A stretch of DNA of 64,000 nt from an uncultured Clostridia bacterium (GCA_934121925.1 CAKOVK010000005.1:7750-71749); one strand, 5' to 3'. Counted from the first letter of the stretch, positions 26,051 through 36,398 are shown. The notes: a model not told the origin generated them from the sequence alone. Numbers and translations are program-made.

Positions 26051-27106
26051 TTAAATCATTTTTAAAATTTCTTCTTTTAATACACTTACTATATCTTCTT
26101 GCTTTACTTTTCTAACAATTTCACCTTTTTTAAACAAGAGACCTTCTTTAATTCCTCCGGCAATTCCTATATCGGCATGTCTTGCTTCATTTGGTCCATT
26201 TACGCCACATCCCATTACAGCTACTGTAATAGGTGACTTTATTGTTTGCAAGAATTCTTCTATTTCATTTGCTATAGGGATTAAGTCATATTGGATTCTT
26301 CCACAGGTTGGACAGGCTATAAGTGTTGGTGCATTTTTATATAAATTGCAATCTTTTAGTATTTCTTTTGCAACTTTTATTTCTTTAACTGGATCCGCAG
26401 ATAGAGATACTCTCATTGTATCTCCAATGCCTTCCCTCAATAAGATTCCAAGTCCTATACTTGAGCTTACTGTTCCGCTAAACTCTGTTCCCGCATGTGT
26501 TACGCCTAAATGCAATGGATAATTAATTGTATTTGAAGCCTCTTTATAACTTTCTATGCATAAATCTAAAGAAGAAGCTTTTAAAGATAATGCTATATCA
26601 AAAAAATCTAAATCTTCTAAGATTTTTATATGCCTTAAACCAGCTTCTATCATTCCTTTAGAAGTTGGCTCTCCATCTCTTTGCAAAATATCTCTAGGGA
26701 GAGAACCACTATTTACGCCTATTCTAATTGGAATCTTTCTTTCTTTGCATATATCTACTACAGCTTTAACTCTGTCTATACTTCCTATATTGCCAGGGTT
26801 TATTCTAATTTTGTCTACACCAGCTTTTGCAGCTTCTAGTGCTATTCTATAATCAAAGTGTATATCAGAAACAATTGGTATATGTATTTTACTTTTAATT
26901 TCTTTTATTGCTTTTGCATCTTCTTCATCTAAGCATGCAACTCTTATAATTTCACAACCTGCTTCTTCTAGTTTTAGAATCTGTTCTACTGTTGAATTTA
27001 CATCTTTTGTTTTTGTATTTGTCATTGATTGAATTACTACTTTATTTTGACCGCCTATTTGTACGTCTCCTACAAATATTTTTCTTGTTTCATTTCTTTT
27101 TACCAT
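26051..27106 (-). CDS. ispG: 4-hydroxy-3-methylbut-2-en-1-yl diphosphate synthase
   Basis: 351-aa IspG/GcpE, which converts MEcPP to HMBPP using a [4Fe-4S] cluster. QSMTNTKTKDVNSTVEQI and IPIVSDIHFDYRIAL open the TIM barrel. The cluster cysteines lie in ACPTCGRIQYD and VMGCGVNGPNEARHADIG. The order ispG then ispH on the minus strand makes a two-gene isoprenoid operon. An AGGGGATAA site precedes ATG 27106. Confidence 0.96.
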   Translation of the reverse strand: MVKRNETRKIFVGDVQIGGQNKVVIQSMTNTKTKDVNSTVEQILKLEEAGCEIIRVACLDEEDAKAIKEIKSKIHIPIVSDIHFDYRIALEAAKAGVDKIRINPGNIGSIDRVKAVVDICKERKIPIRIGVNSGSLPRDILQRDGEPTSKGMIEAGLRHIKILEDLDFFDIALSLKASSLDLCIESYKEASNTINYPLHLGVTHAGTEFSGTVSSSIGLGILLREGIGDTMRVSLSADPVKEIKVAKEILKDCNLYKNAPTLIACPTCGRIQYDLIPIANEIEEFLQTIKSPITVAVMGCGVNGPNEARHADIGIAGGIKEGLLFKKGEIVRKVKQEDIVSVLKEEILKMI

Positions 27107-27137
27107 ATTTATCCCCTTATATTAATATTTTACTTTT

Positions 27138-27270
27138 TTATTGTATAGGAAGAATCGAAGATTTTTACGTATACAAAAAGGTTAGTATTCATCAGCACTG
27201 CCCGAGCAAAGCAAGTGTCATTCATTTTGCTTTTGCTTTAAAGGTATGCTTAACTAAATACTATTCTTAT
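27138..27270. repeat. Dispersed repeat R1 (copy 2)
   Basis: Same text as 13795-13890 (TTGTATAG, CGAAGATTTTT, CCCGAGCAAA), extended by GCTTTAAAGGTATGCTTA. That extension recurs inverted at 27535-27610. The 567-base gap 27107-27673 otherwise holds only a promoter. Confidence 0.6.
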
Positions 27271-27501
27271 TCTATCATATATTATTAGGTTTTTAAATAA
27301 ATAGTTAAAAAAATATAAATTGTATGATTAAGAGTTTATTGCAAATGATTCACGGGAGATCTGTTATACATGGATTTTCTATTAATTTTATAAAAAGCAA
27401 GATTACTTTAATTAATATTCATTTAAAAATATAAATAAGAATACAGAAAATTAATATATACAAAATGGCAAATAATTAGCAACAAAAATGAAAAGACCAT
27501 A

Positions 27502-27530
27502 TTGACAGAAAATTTAGAGATAAATATAAT
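27502..27530 (+). promoter_or_regulatory. Consensus sigma-A promoter upstream of the Rrf2 regulator
   Basis: A perfect TTGACA (27502-27507) and a perfect TATAAT (27525-27530) are 17 bases apart. The promoter lies about 145 bases before the regulator gene, so the leader contains the R1-like segment 27535-27610. Confidence 0.8.
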
Positions 27531-27673
27531 ATAAGAAAGGTATTTCGCTAAGTATACCTTTAAAGCAAGAGTAAAATAAATGCCACTCGCTTTGCTCAGA
27601 CAGTAAAAAGACAAGCAGAGTGTTAGAAAATGGAAAATTATTTAAACCATTTAAAATAACTGGAGGAGATTAA

Positions 27674-28069
27674 ATGAAAATATCAACAAAGGGAAGATAT
27701 GCCCTAAGAGTAATGATAGATTTAGCTGTTAACGATAGAGGAGATTATGTTTCTTTAAAGGACATTTCAAATAGGCAAGAGGTTTCACTAAAATATCTTG
27801 AACAAATAATGGCAATGCTAAATAAGGCTGGATATGTAAAATCCACTAGAGGAAATAATGGAGGATATAGGTTAGCAAAATCACCAGAAGAATACAAAGT
27901 TGGAGATATATTAAGAAAAACAGAGGGAGACCTTGCGCCAATAGCATGTGTTAATGGAGAAGAATGTGGCAAAAGAGAAAATTGCAAAACATTTAAATTT
28001 TGGCAAGGATTGGACAATGTAATTAATGAGTATGTAGACAGCAAAACCTTGGCAGACTTAATAAAATAG
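27674..28069 (+). CDS. iscR: Rrf2/IscR-type transcriptional regulator
   Basis: 131-aa Rrf2-family winged-helix regulator: MKISTKGRYALRVMIDLA and the recognition region VSLKYLEQIMAMLNKAGYVKS. C92, C98 and C104 (ACVNGEECGKRENC) match the three cysteines that bind [2Fe-2S] in IscR. It lies directly before sufCBDSU, so it most likely senses Fe-S status and represses the suf operon. The palindrome at 28087-28117 over the suf promoter is a candidate operator. It could alternatively be a CymR-like member, but those lack the cysteines. Confidence 0.85.
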   Translation: MKISTKGRYALRVMIDLAVNDRGDYVSLKDISNRQEVSLKYLEQIMAMLNKAGYVKSTRGNNGGYRLAKSPEEYKVGDILRKTEGDLAPIACVNGEECGKRENCKTFKFWQGLDNVINEYVDSKTLADLIK

Positions 28070-28080
28070 AATAAATCATA

Positions 28081-28109
28081 TTGACTTAGTAGGAATTAAA
28101 TAGTATAAT
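28081..28109 (+). promoter_or_regulatory. Promoter of the suf operon
   Basis: TTGACT at 28081-28086 and TATAAT at 28104-28109 with a 17-base spacer. It lies 41 bases before sufC. Confidence 0.8.
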
Positions 28110-28117
28110 TCCTACTA
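28087..28117. promoter_or_regulatory. Palindromic candidate operator over the suf promoter
   Basis: A perfect 12-base inverted repeat, TAGTAGGAATTA (28087-28098) and its complement (28106-28117), covers the spacer and the -10 element. No T tract follows, so a repressor site is more likely than a terminator. The adjacent Rrf2 regulator is the obvious candidate ligand. Confidence 0.65.
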
Positions 28118-28149
28118 TATTAGTATGAAAACAAAAAGGAGAAATTATA

Positions 28150-28896
28150 ATGGACAATCTATTACAAATAAAAGATTTATATGCAAATGCAGGAAATAAG
28201 CAAATATTAAAAGGACTAAACTTAACAATAAACAAAGGAGAAATACATGTAATAATGGGGCCAAATGGAGCGGGAAAATCAACTCTTGCAAATTGCATAT
28301 TTAATAATCCAGAATATATAAAAACAAGTGGAGAAATAGATTTTGAAGGAGAAAATATAAATAATTTATCTACAGACAAAATTGCTAAAAAAGGAATTTT
28401 TATGTCTTTTCAATCACCTGTTGAAATACCTGGAATTTCTTGTGCAAACTTTTTAAAAACAGCAAAAAATAAAGTTCAGGATAAACCAGTAAAGATATTT
28501 GAATTTAAAAATACTCTACAAAAATATGTAGAAGAATTAAATATGAATCCAAAATTAGTAGATAGAAACTTAAATGTAGGCTTTTCTGGAGGAGAAAAAA
28601 AGAAAAATGAAATATTGCAAATGCTTGTATTAAATCCAAAGCTTAGCATATTAGATGAAACAGATTCAGGGCTAGATGTAGATGCCGTAAGAACAGTGTC
28701 AAAAGGAATAGAAATGTATAAAACAAATGAAAATGCAGTTCTAATTATTACACACAATATGCGTATTTTAGAGAACCTAAAAGTAGATTTTGTACATGTT
28801 TTGGTAGATGGAAAAATAGTAAAAACAGGTAATGCAGACCTTGCAAAAGAAATTGAAGAAAATGGATATGAAAAGTATAAAAATTTAGAGGTGTAG
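28150..28896 (+). CDS. sufC: Fe-S assembly ATPase SufC
   Basis: 248-aa ABC-type ATPase of the SufBCD scaffold. Walker A GPNGAGKST, the Q-loop FQSPVEIPG (the SufC-specific form), signature FSGGEKKKNEIL and Walker B LSILDETDSGLDVDA are intact. It is the first gene of sufCBDSU-mnmA, and its stop is one base before the sufB start. Confidence 0.96.
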   Translation: MDNLLQIKDLYANAGNKQILKGLNLTINKGEIHVIMGPNGAGKSTLANCIFNNPEYIKTSGEIDFEGENINNLSTDKIAKKGIFMSFQSPVEIPGISCANFLKTAKNKVQDKPVKIFEFKNTLQKYVEELNMNPKLVDRNLNVGFSGGEKKKNEILQMLVLNPKLSILDETDSGLDVDAVRTVSKGIEMYKTNENAVLIITHNMRILENLKVDFVHVLVDGKIVKTGNADLAKEIEENGYEKYKNLEV

Positions 28897-28897
28897 T

Positions 28898-30298
28898 ATG
28901 GCAAAAACTAATATAGAAGATATTGATAGAAATATTTATGACATAAAAAATAAAGATAATTACGAATTTAAAATGCAAAAAGGCTTAAACAAAGAAATTG
29001 TAGAAGAGATTTCAAAAAAGAAAAATGAGCCAGAATGGATGAGAGATATAAGGCTAAAAGCATTAGAAATATACAACCAATTAGAACTACCAACATGGGG
29101 ACCAGACTTGTCAGAACTAAAAATGGACGAGATAGCAACATATGTTAAGCCAAAAACAAACTTAAATTCAAATTGGAATGATGTTCCAGAAGACATTAGA
29201 AACACATTTGATAAACTAGGAATTCCAGAAGCAGAAAAGAAATCACTAGCAGGCGTTGGGGCTCAATATGATTCAGAAGTTGTATATCATAGTATAAAGG
29301 AAGACTTAAAAAAGCAAGGAGTTATTTATACAGATATGGAAACAGCTGTAAGAGAATATCCTGATTTAGTAAAAGAACATTTTATGAAATGTGTTCCAAT
29401 AACTGACCACAAATTTGTTGCTTTACATGCTGCAGTTTGGTCAGGAGGCTCATTTGTATATGTTCCTAAAAATGTAAAACTTGATATACCATTGCAATCA
29501 TATTTTAGATTAAATTCACCAGAATCAGGACAATTTGAACATACTCTAATTATTGTAGACGAGGGAGCTAGCCTTCACTTTATAGAAGGATGTTCAGCAC
29601 CAAAATATAACAAAGTAAATCTTCATGCAGGATGTGTTGAGCTATATGTAAAAGACAATGCATATTTAAGATATTCTACAATAGAAAATTGGTCAAAAAA
29701 TATGATGAATTTAAATACTAAAAAAGCAATTGTTGGTAAAAATGCAGAAATTGACTGGGTAACAGGTTCGTTCGGGTCTAAAATATCTATGTTATACCCA
29801 ATGAGCATTTTAAATGGAGAAGGTGCTAAAACAGAGTATACAGGTATAACATTTGCAGGTAAAGGACAGAACTTGGATACAGGTTTTAAGGTAGTGCATA
29901 ATGCAAAAAACACATCATCTGTTGTAAACTCAAAATCTATATCTAAAGATGGAGGAAGTTGTACTTATAGAGCTCTTGTAAAGATAGGAAAAGAAGCTGG
30001 AAAGTCTAAATGCACAGTATCGTGCGAATCTTTAATGCTAGACAATATTTCTAGATCAGATACAATTCCAGTAAATGATATAAGAACAGATGATATTGAA
30101 TTTTCTCACGAAGCTAAAATAGGAAAAATAAGTGATAAAGAAATATTTTATCTAATGAGTAGAGGATTATCAGAAGAAGATGCAAAAGCAATGATAGTAA
30201 GAGGATTTGCTTATCCAATTTCAAAAGAATTACCAGTAGAATATGCAGTAGAAATGAATAATTTAATTAATCTAGAGCTAGAAGGAGCAATTGGATAA
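28898..30298 (+). CDS. sufB: Fe-S assembly scaffold SufB
   Basis: 466-aa SufB, the beta-helix scaffold on which [4Fe-4S] clusters are built. PEWMRDIRLKALEIY and GVGAQYDSEVVYHSIKEDL are N-terminal signatures. VHAAVWSGG-like ALHAAVWSGGSFVYVPK and the C-terminal ISRSDTIPVNDIRTDDIEFSHEA (split here into its recognisable parts) follow. GAGGTG precedes ATG. It is translated immediately after sufC. Confidence 0.96.
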   Translation: MAKTNIEDIDRNIYDIKNKDNYEFKMQKGLNKEIVEEISKKKNEPEWMRDIRLKALEIYNQLELPTWGPDLSELKMDEIATYVKPKTNLNSNWNDVPEDIRNTFDKLGIPEAEKKSLAGVGAQYDSEVVYHSIKEDLKKQGVIYTDMETAVREYPDLVKEHFMKCVPITDHKFVALHAAVWSGGSFVYVPKNVKLDIPLQSYFRLNSPESGQFEHTLIIVDEGASLHFIEGCSAPKYNKVNLHAGCVELYVKDNAYLRYSTIENWSKNMMNLNTKKAIVGKNAEIDWVTGSFGSKISMLYPMSILNGEGAKTEYTGITFAGKGQNLDTGFKVVHNAKNTSSVVNSKSISKDGGSCTYRALVKIGKEAGKSKCTVSCESLMLDNISRSDTIPVNDIRTDDIEFSHEAKIGKISDKEIFYLMSRGLSEEDAKAMIVRGFAYPISKELPVEYAVEMNNLINLELEGAIG

Positions 30299-30316
30299 AA
30301 AGAAAGGATTAAAAAT

Positions 30317-31365
30317 ATGGAAACATTAAAACTAAACAATACACCAGTAAGAACTTCCAGAAATTTTGGAATTAATAATATTGAATTAAAAGATATAGAA
30401 CTTCCAGAAAACTTAAAAGAGTTTAAAAATGTAGAAATTATAAATGAAGGTTGTAATCTAGGAAAAAGTGTGTCAAATAAAAAACTAGTGTATGGAAATG
30501 GCAAAACATTAGAAGAGAATATATTAAAAAATGCAAATAGTAGTTTAAAAATTATTTCAAATAGCAAAAATTCAAATATAAAAATAAAATATAACTTTGA
30601 TGATGAAAACCTAGAATTAATAGATAACATAGAAATAATTGCAAACAGCAATGTAAATGTAGTTATAGAATACAGTTCGAAGACAAAAGAAAAATGCTTT
30701 CATAATGGAATAATACGAGTTATTGCAAATGAAAATGCAAAAGCAAATATAACACTTATAAATCTATTAAATGGAGAGTCAAATAATTTTTATTCAATAG
30801 AAAATGAAATAAATAATAAAGCAGAAGTAAATTATACAATAATTGATATAGGTGCAAAAAATAGTATTTCTAATTACTATTCGAATATGCTAGGAAGCTC
30901 AAGCAAAAATAATTTAAAAACAATTTATTTAGGAACAAAAAATGAAGTAAAAGACATAAACTACATTGCAGAAATTAGAGGAGAAAATTCTAATGTAGAT
31001 ATAGATGTTCAAGGAGCATTAAAAGATGAAAGCAAGAAACATTTTAAAGGAACAATAGACTTTAAAAAAGGTTGCAAAAAATCAAAGGGAAATGAAAATG
31101 AATTTTGCATATTGCTATCAGATAAAGCAAAATCTCTAGCATTACCAATGCTTTTATGCACAGAAGATGATGTAGAAGGAAACCATAGTACAGCATCTGG
31201 AAAAGTTGATAATAAAGATTTATTTTATATTATGAGTAGAGGTTTAAGCTATAAAGAAGCAATACGATTAATAGTAAAAGCTAAATTTAATCAGATTATA
31301 CAAACAATAAAAGATGAAGAATTAAAAGAAGAAATTTTAAATGAAATTGATAGGAGAATTGACTA

Positions 31366-31366
<1 letters not shown>
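30317..31366 (+). CDS. sufD: Fe-S assembly protein SufD
   Basis: 349-aa SufD, partner of SufB in the scaffold. The core is a divergent beta-helix. The conserved C-terminal block LCTEDDVEGNHSTASGKVDN followed by LFYIMSRGLSYKEA is characteristic. The N-terminal part is poorly conserved, as usual. The stop overlaps the sufS start (ATGA arrangement at 31363-31368). Confidence 0.93.
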
Positions 31367-32583
<1,217 letters not shown>

Positions 32584-32587
32584 AATA

Positions 32588-33025
32588 GTGGAGAGTTTAG
32601 ACGAAATATATAATGACCTTATAATGGAACATAGTATGAATTCAAGCAATAAAAAAGAGCTTGATAAATGTGATTATTGCGAGATGGGACACAATCCAAA
32701 CTGTGGAGATGAAATAAAAATACAAGTTAAACTAAATGGAGATATAATAGAAGACATGGCATTTACAGGACATGGATGTGCAATATCACAAAGCTCTACA
32801 TCTATTATGATAGATACATTAAGAGGAAAAACAATTACACAAGCAAAAGAAATTATAAAGACATTTATAAATATGATAAAAAGAGAAACAAAAAATGAAG
32901 AAGAACTAAATAAATTAGAAGATGCAATAGCTTTTAGAAATGTATCAAACATGCCGGCAAGAGTAAAATGTGTTCTCTTGGCATGGCATACAATGGAGGA
33001 TTTGTTAGAGAAAAATGGAAAATAA
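32588..33025 (+). CDS. sufU: Sulfur-transfer protein SufU
   Basis: 145-aa SufU/IscU-like zinc protein that receives persulfide sulfur from SufS. Zinc/sulfur cysteines are in KCDYCEMGHNPNCGDEI, FTGHGCAISQSS and ARVKCVLLAW. The start codon is GTG 32588 behind AAGGAG. It overlaps mnmA by 11 bases. Confidence 0.93.
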   Translation: MESLDEIYNDLIMEHSMNSSNKKELDKCDYCEMGHNPNCGDEIKIQVKLNGDIIEDMAFTGHGCAISQSSTSIMIDTLRGKTITQAKEIIKTFINMIKRETKNEEELNKLEDAIAFRNVSNMPARVKCVLLAWHTMEDLLEKNGK

Positions 33026-34079
33026 AAAAGTTTTATTAGGAATGAGCGGAGGAGTTGACAGTAGTGTGTCAGCTCTACTATTAAAAGAGCAAGGATATGA
33101 AGTAATAGGAACAACTTTGGAATTATTTGCAGGAAGCAGTTGCTGTAATATAAATACATATATAGATGCAAAAAATGTTTGTAATTCTATAGGAATACCA
33201 CATTTTACATATGACTACAAAGATGAATTTAAAAAACATGTAATTGATGATTTTATAGATTGCTATAAAAACTGCAGAACTCCAAACCCATGCATAGAGT
33301 GCAACAAATACATGAAGTTTGGATTTATGTACGAAAAAGCAAAAGAGCTAGGATGTAATTACCTTGCAACAGGTCATTATGCGAAAACAGAATACAGCGA
33401 AGAATATAAAAGATGGGTTTTAAAAAAATCTAATGCAGGGAAAAAGGACCAGAGCTATGTTTTATGGAATATTCCAAAAGACCTAATAGAACATGTGCTA
33501 TTTCCACTTGCAGATTTTAAAAACAAAGAAGAAATAAGAGAAATTGCAAGAAAGAACAACTTAAAAGTTGCAAACAAACCAGATAGTGAAGATATATGTT
33601 TTGTGCCAGATGGAAATTATAAAAAATTTCTAGAAAACAATTCAGATATAAAACCAAAACCAGGTAACATTGTAAATACAAAAGGAGAAATACTAGGAAG
33701 ACACAATGGGTTATATAATTACACAATAGGCCAAAGAAAAGGATTAGGAATATCATACAAAGTTCCATTATATGTAGTTGGATTTAATAAAGAAAAAAAT
33801 GAAGTAATTGTAGGAGAAGAAAACGAAATATATAGCAAAGAGATGTTGGTAAACAATATAAACTTACTATTAATAGATGAAATAAAAGAAAAAATGCAGG
33901 TTCTAGTAAAAACAAGATATTCTGTAAAAGAAGAAAAAGCTACAATAGAAATGATAGATAAAGATTTAATAAAAGTAACATTTGAAAAGCCAACACCAAG
34001 AATAACACCAGGTCAATCAGCAGTATTTTATATAGATGATATAGTATTAGGCGGAGGGAAAATTGTAAAAGCAATATAG
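33015..34079 (+). CDS. mnmA: tRNA-specific 2-thiouridylase
   Basis: 354-aa MnmA, which thiolates U34 of Lys, Glu and Gln tRNAs. The PP-loop is GMSGGVDSSVSALLL (residues 9-23). The catalytic cysteines are in NPCIECNKYMKFG and SEDICFVPDG. GQRKGLGI and the C-terminal TPRITPGQSAVFY are conserved. Sitting at the end of the suf operon links tRNA thiolation with its sulfur source. Confidence 0.95.
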   Translation: MENKKVLLGMSGGVDSSVSALLLKEQGYEVIGTTLELFAGSSCCNINTYIDAKNVCNSIGIPHFTYDYKDEFKKHVIDDFIDCYKNCRTPNPCIECNKYMKFGFMYEKAKELGCNYLATGHYAKTEYSEEYKRWVLKKSNAGKKDQSYVLWNIPKDLIEHVLFPLADFKNKEEIREIARKNNLKVANKPDSEDICFVPDGNYKKFLENNSDIKPKPGNIVNTKGEILGRHNGLYNYTIGQRKGLGISYKVPLYVVGFNKEKNEVIVGEENEIYSKEMLVNNINLLLIDEIKEKMQVLVKTRYSVKEEKATIEMIDKDLIKVTFEKPTPRITPGQSAVFYIDDIVLGGGKIVKAI

Positions 34080-34105
34080 AAATGGCGCACAATGTGCGCC
34101 ATTTA
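34080..34105. terminator. Terminator after the suf operon
   Basis: AAATGGCGCAC pairs with GTGCGCCATTT around a four-base loop. It lies between convergent genes. Confidence 0.75.
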
Positions 34106-34108
34106 ATG

Positions 34109-34954
34109 CTAATTAGTTTCAATTCTTTCATATTCAGAAAGGTCAGGCATTTTAATATCTTCATTTGTTAAAGCATTAGTTTCTACAGTAGTTTCTGTTG
34201 ATTCATTATTAAAATCTTCTCTTATAACAAATAACGAATCTTTATCTACCCAAAATTTGCTTTCATCCAACTTTACAACATAACATTTATGTTCTCCATA
34301 TTCTTCAGTACGTATAGAAATGTTGTGAGTAAATACATACGAAAGTATATCTAACGAAGTATTTGGATTTCCTTCAGTAACAAGTAGGTAAGAAAGTAGA
34401 GTTACAGTATTATCTAAACTAGTTGGAGGCTGATTATTATCAACAACAAAGTATTTTTTATCTTTAGAACTTATTATATATTTTTGAGAACCATCTGACC
34501 AAATTGCAGATGTATTATCCTTAAATTTTATAAAACTAATTCCATCCTTATAAAGTTTTTCTGCAACGCTTCCAGTATTTCCATCTCTTTGGATTATTCT
34601 GTAGTTGTTTCCTAAATCATAGTTAGCATTATGGTTAAATAATTTTAATAAAAGTTGCCATTTATAAAGTTTTATTCCTAAAAAGACAATTACTAATATA
34701 GCAATAATTAACAATATTGACTTTAAAGAATGCATTTTATTTTTATATTTTTTTAAATAATCAATTTGCTTAAAAGATTTTTTCTGTTCATTCTCAATAC
34801 CTTTTCTCATTATTTCTAAAGCCTTGCTACATTCCTTGCATTGCTCAATATGAGATTCAACATACTCATTAGTTTCTTTCGAAGTCAAATTTTCAATATA
34901 ATTTGGTAGCAAATCCTGAACTATTTTACAATCATTTTTAATCATTTTCATCAA
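34109..34954 (-). CDS. Anti-sigma factor with zinc-finger N-terminus and one membrane segment
   Basis: 281-aa membrane protein. The N-terminal ~45 residues form a ZAS-type anti-sigma domain (CKIVQDLLPNYI, then VESHIEQCKECSKAL with the H-x3-C-x2-C zinc motif). One membrane helix lies at about residues 76-96, and the rest is an extracytoplasmic domain resembling the DUF4367 type. Its start overlaps the sigma-factor gene by 17 bases, the standard arrangement for translationally coupled sigma/anti-sigma pairs. The signal sensed is unknown. Confidence 0.87.
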   Translation of the reverse strand: MMKMIKNDCKIVQDLLPNYIENLTSKETNEYVESHIEQCKECSKALEIMRKGIENEQKKSFKQIDYLKKYKNKMHSLKSILLIIAILVIVFLGIKLYKWQLLLKLFNHNANYDLGNNYRIIQRDGNTGSVAEKLYKDGISFIKFKDNTSAIWSDGSQKYIISSKDKKYFVVDNNQPPTSLDNTVTLLSYLLVTEGNPNTSLDILSYVFTHNISIRTEEYGEHKCYVVKLDESKFWVDKDSLFVIREDFNNESTETTVETNALTNEDIKMPDLSEYERIETN

Positions 34955-35429
34955 CCTCCTCTAATTTCTTTTTAGCTCTATAAAAAGTAACCCTAGCCCA
35001 AGTTTCCGTTTTGTTTAAAATATCTCCAATCTCTTTGAAACTTAGTTCTCCGGTAATTCTTAGATGAACAACCTCTTTAGCGTTGTTATCTAATTTCTGC
35101 ATCTTCTTATATAGATTAATTTTTTCTTCATTTAGTAAAACAGATTTTTCAATATTAGTAGAAGACTTTAATTCTTGTGAAAAATCATCTATTTGCACAA
35201 AAGATTTGCTCTTTTTTTTCTTCAATTCATTAAACAGCAAGTTTTTTGCAATTTGACATAGCCATACAGAAATTTTGCAATCGCCTTTAAATGAGTTGAT
35301 ATGCTCTAGTGCCTTTAAAAAAGTTTCTTGTGTAAGTTCTTCGGAAAAATTATCATCATGGGTTAAACATAATAAATATTTATAGACTGTATTAAAATAT
35401 TCTTCATATATTTGTTCAATATTTTGCAT
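34938..35429 (-). CDS. ECF-family RNA polymerase sigma factor
   Basis: 163-aa ECF sigma factor. Region 2 is at about 5-75 (YEEYFNTVYKYLLCLT, EELTQETFLKAL, CKISVWLCQIAKNLL). Region 4 is at about 105-160 (LDNNAKEVVHLRITGELSFKEIGDILNKTETWARVTFYRAKKKL). ATG 35429 follows GGAGGAA. It is controlled by the anti-sigma factor encoded in overlap. The divergent cell-wall gene at 35626 is a possible target. Confidence 0.92.
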   Translation of the reverse strand: MQNIEQIYEEYFNTVYKYLLCLTHDDNFSEELTQETFLKALEHINSFKGDCKISVWLCQIAKNLLFNELKKKKSKSFVQIDDFSQELKSSTNIEKSVLLNEEKINLYKKMQKLDNNAKEVVHLRITGELSFKEIGDILNKTETWARVTFYRAKKKLEEVDEND

Positions 35430-35625
35430 AATTTTTCCTCCTTTATTAATAAGACAAACTAAACTTGTATATGTTACAAATAAAATTAAATTTTTTAATA
35501 TTTTATCATAATTATTAAAGAAATAGAATTACCTAAAGGTGCAAAAAGGGACATGAAATTTTGGCACAAAAAACAAAAACCTTCATAAAATATAAAGAGA
35601 TATATTTTTGGGAGGTTTAATTTTT

Positions 35626-36310
35626 ATGGCAAGAATAATAGTATTTAATAATGATACAAATAGAATGGAAAATTATTATAGAAATGAAAACGAGGCTATG
35701 CCATACAACGCAAATAGAAGTTTAACAGTTGGAGAATTCAGAGGATCCAGCAAAAGTCCAACACTATGGACAACAAAAAGAGCAATGCAGAGTTTTAATA
35801 CAACAAGATACTTGTTCGGAGCACCAATACCAGTAGGATTTGCATTTAAAAGACCATGGGAGCGGAGGACATGGCTCACAAAGCCAACATTATGCGCGGA
35901 GTCTCATTTGATGCAGGCCAAGTATTAAGTACATCAGAAAGAAATAGACTATGGAACACAGCAAACAGTTCGCGGAGTATGGACATATGTAGAACCGCAA
36001 AGTTTAACACCTACTTGGGTACATTTTGATAAAAGATTTGGTAGACCAGCATGTGGCACAGCAGGATACCCGTTAATAAAAAGAGGTAGTATAAGTACGT
36101 ATGTGTTAATAGCACAAGATGATTTAAATACATTAGGGTTTAGAACTGGTGGGTTAGATCGGAATATTTGGAGGCAGAACCGAAGAAGCAGTAAGAAATT
36201 ATCAAAGGAGCAGAGGGCTACCAGTAGATGGAATAGTAGGTTGCAATACATGGCGCTCACTACAAGAAGACGTAGTAGGAACAGGAAGAACAAGCACTAC
36301 AATAGATTAG
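35626..36310 (+). CDS. Peptidoglycan-binding, M15-peptidase-like protein (needs four +1 shifts at CGG)
   Basis: With four bases skipped, the 685-base span is exactly 226 codons plus stop with no other defect. The N-terminal part has a PTLWTTKRAMQSFN block. The middle GGHGSQSQHYAGVSFDAGQ gives the H-x6-D zinc motif of M15-type peptidases, with WVHFD as the likely second motif. The C-terminal ~60 residues are a PG_binding_1 domain (LIAQDDLNTLGF, GLDGIFGGRTEEAVRNYQ, GLPVDGIVGCNTWRSL). Zero-frame CGG at 35863, 35897, 35973 and 36160 each become glycine after skipping C: G80, G91, G116, G178. No signal peptide is visible. GGAGG precedes ATG 35626. Without shifts only 79 native residues would be made. 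Confidence 0.83.
35863..35865 (+). other. CGG +1 frameshift site 5 (cell-wall protein, Gly80)
   Basis: Zero-frame TGG GAG CGG AGG. Skipping C35863 gives GAG GGA GGA CAT GGC (EGGHG). Confidence 0.9.
35897..35899 (+). other. CGG +1 frameshift site 6 (cell-wall protein, Gly91)
   Basis: Reading TAT GCG CGG AGT; skipping C35897 gives GCG GGA GTC TCA TTT GAT (AGVSFD of the H-x6-D motif). Confidence 0.9.
35973..35975 (+). other. CGG +1 frameshift site 7 (cell-wall protein, Gly116)
   Basis: Reading AGT TCG CGG AGT; skipping C35973 gives TCG GGA GTA TGG ACA TAT (SGVWTY). Confidence 0.9.
36160..36162 (+). other. CGG +1 frameshift site 8 (PG-binding domain, Gly178)
   Basis: Reading TTA GAT CGG AAT; skipping C36160 gives GAT GGA ATA TTT GGA, the DG-x-FG signature of PG_binding_1. 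Confidence 0.92.
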
Positions 36311-36334
36311 AAAGTATAAATGGAATTTTGCGAA

Positions 36335-36363
36335 GTGTGAAATGTGAAGTTTCACACTTCATA
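36335..36363 (+). terminator. Hairpin after the cell-wall gene
   Basis: GAAGTGTGAAA pairs with TTTCACACTTC. It lies just before the rplI promoter. There is no T tract, so termination is uncertain. The arms recur near 36890-36920. Confidence 0.5.
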
Positions 36364-36369
36364 TAAAAG

Positions 36370-36398
36370 TTGTATTTATAAAAAATCTGTGATACAAT
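36370..36398 (+). promoter_or_regulatory. Promoter of rplI-dnaB
   Basis: TTGTAT at 36370-36375 and TACAAT at 36393-36398 with 17-base spacing, 28 bases before rplI. Confidence 0.65.

Noticed and set aside
35626..36310. Calling the affected genes pseudogenes
   Set aside because: They include essential single-copy functions (DnaB, CoaE, AcpS), have good ribosome sites and no other stop, deletion or missing motif.
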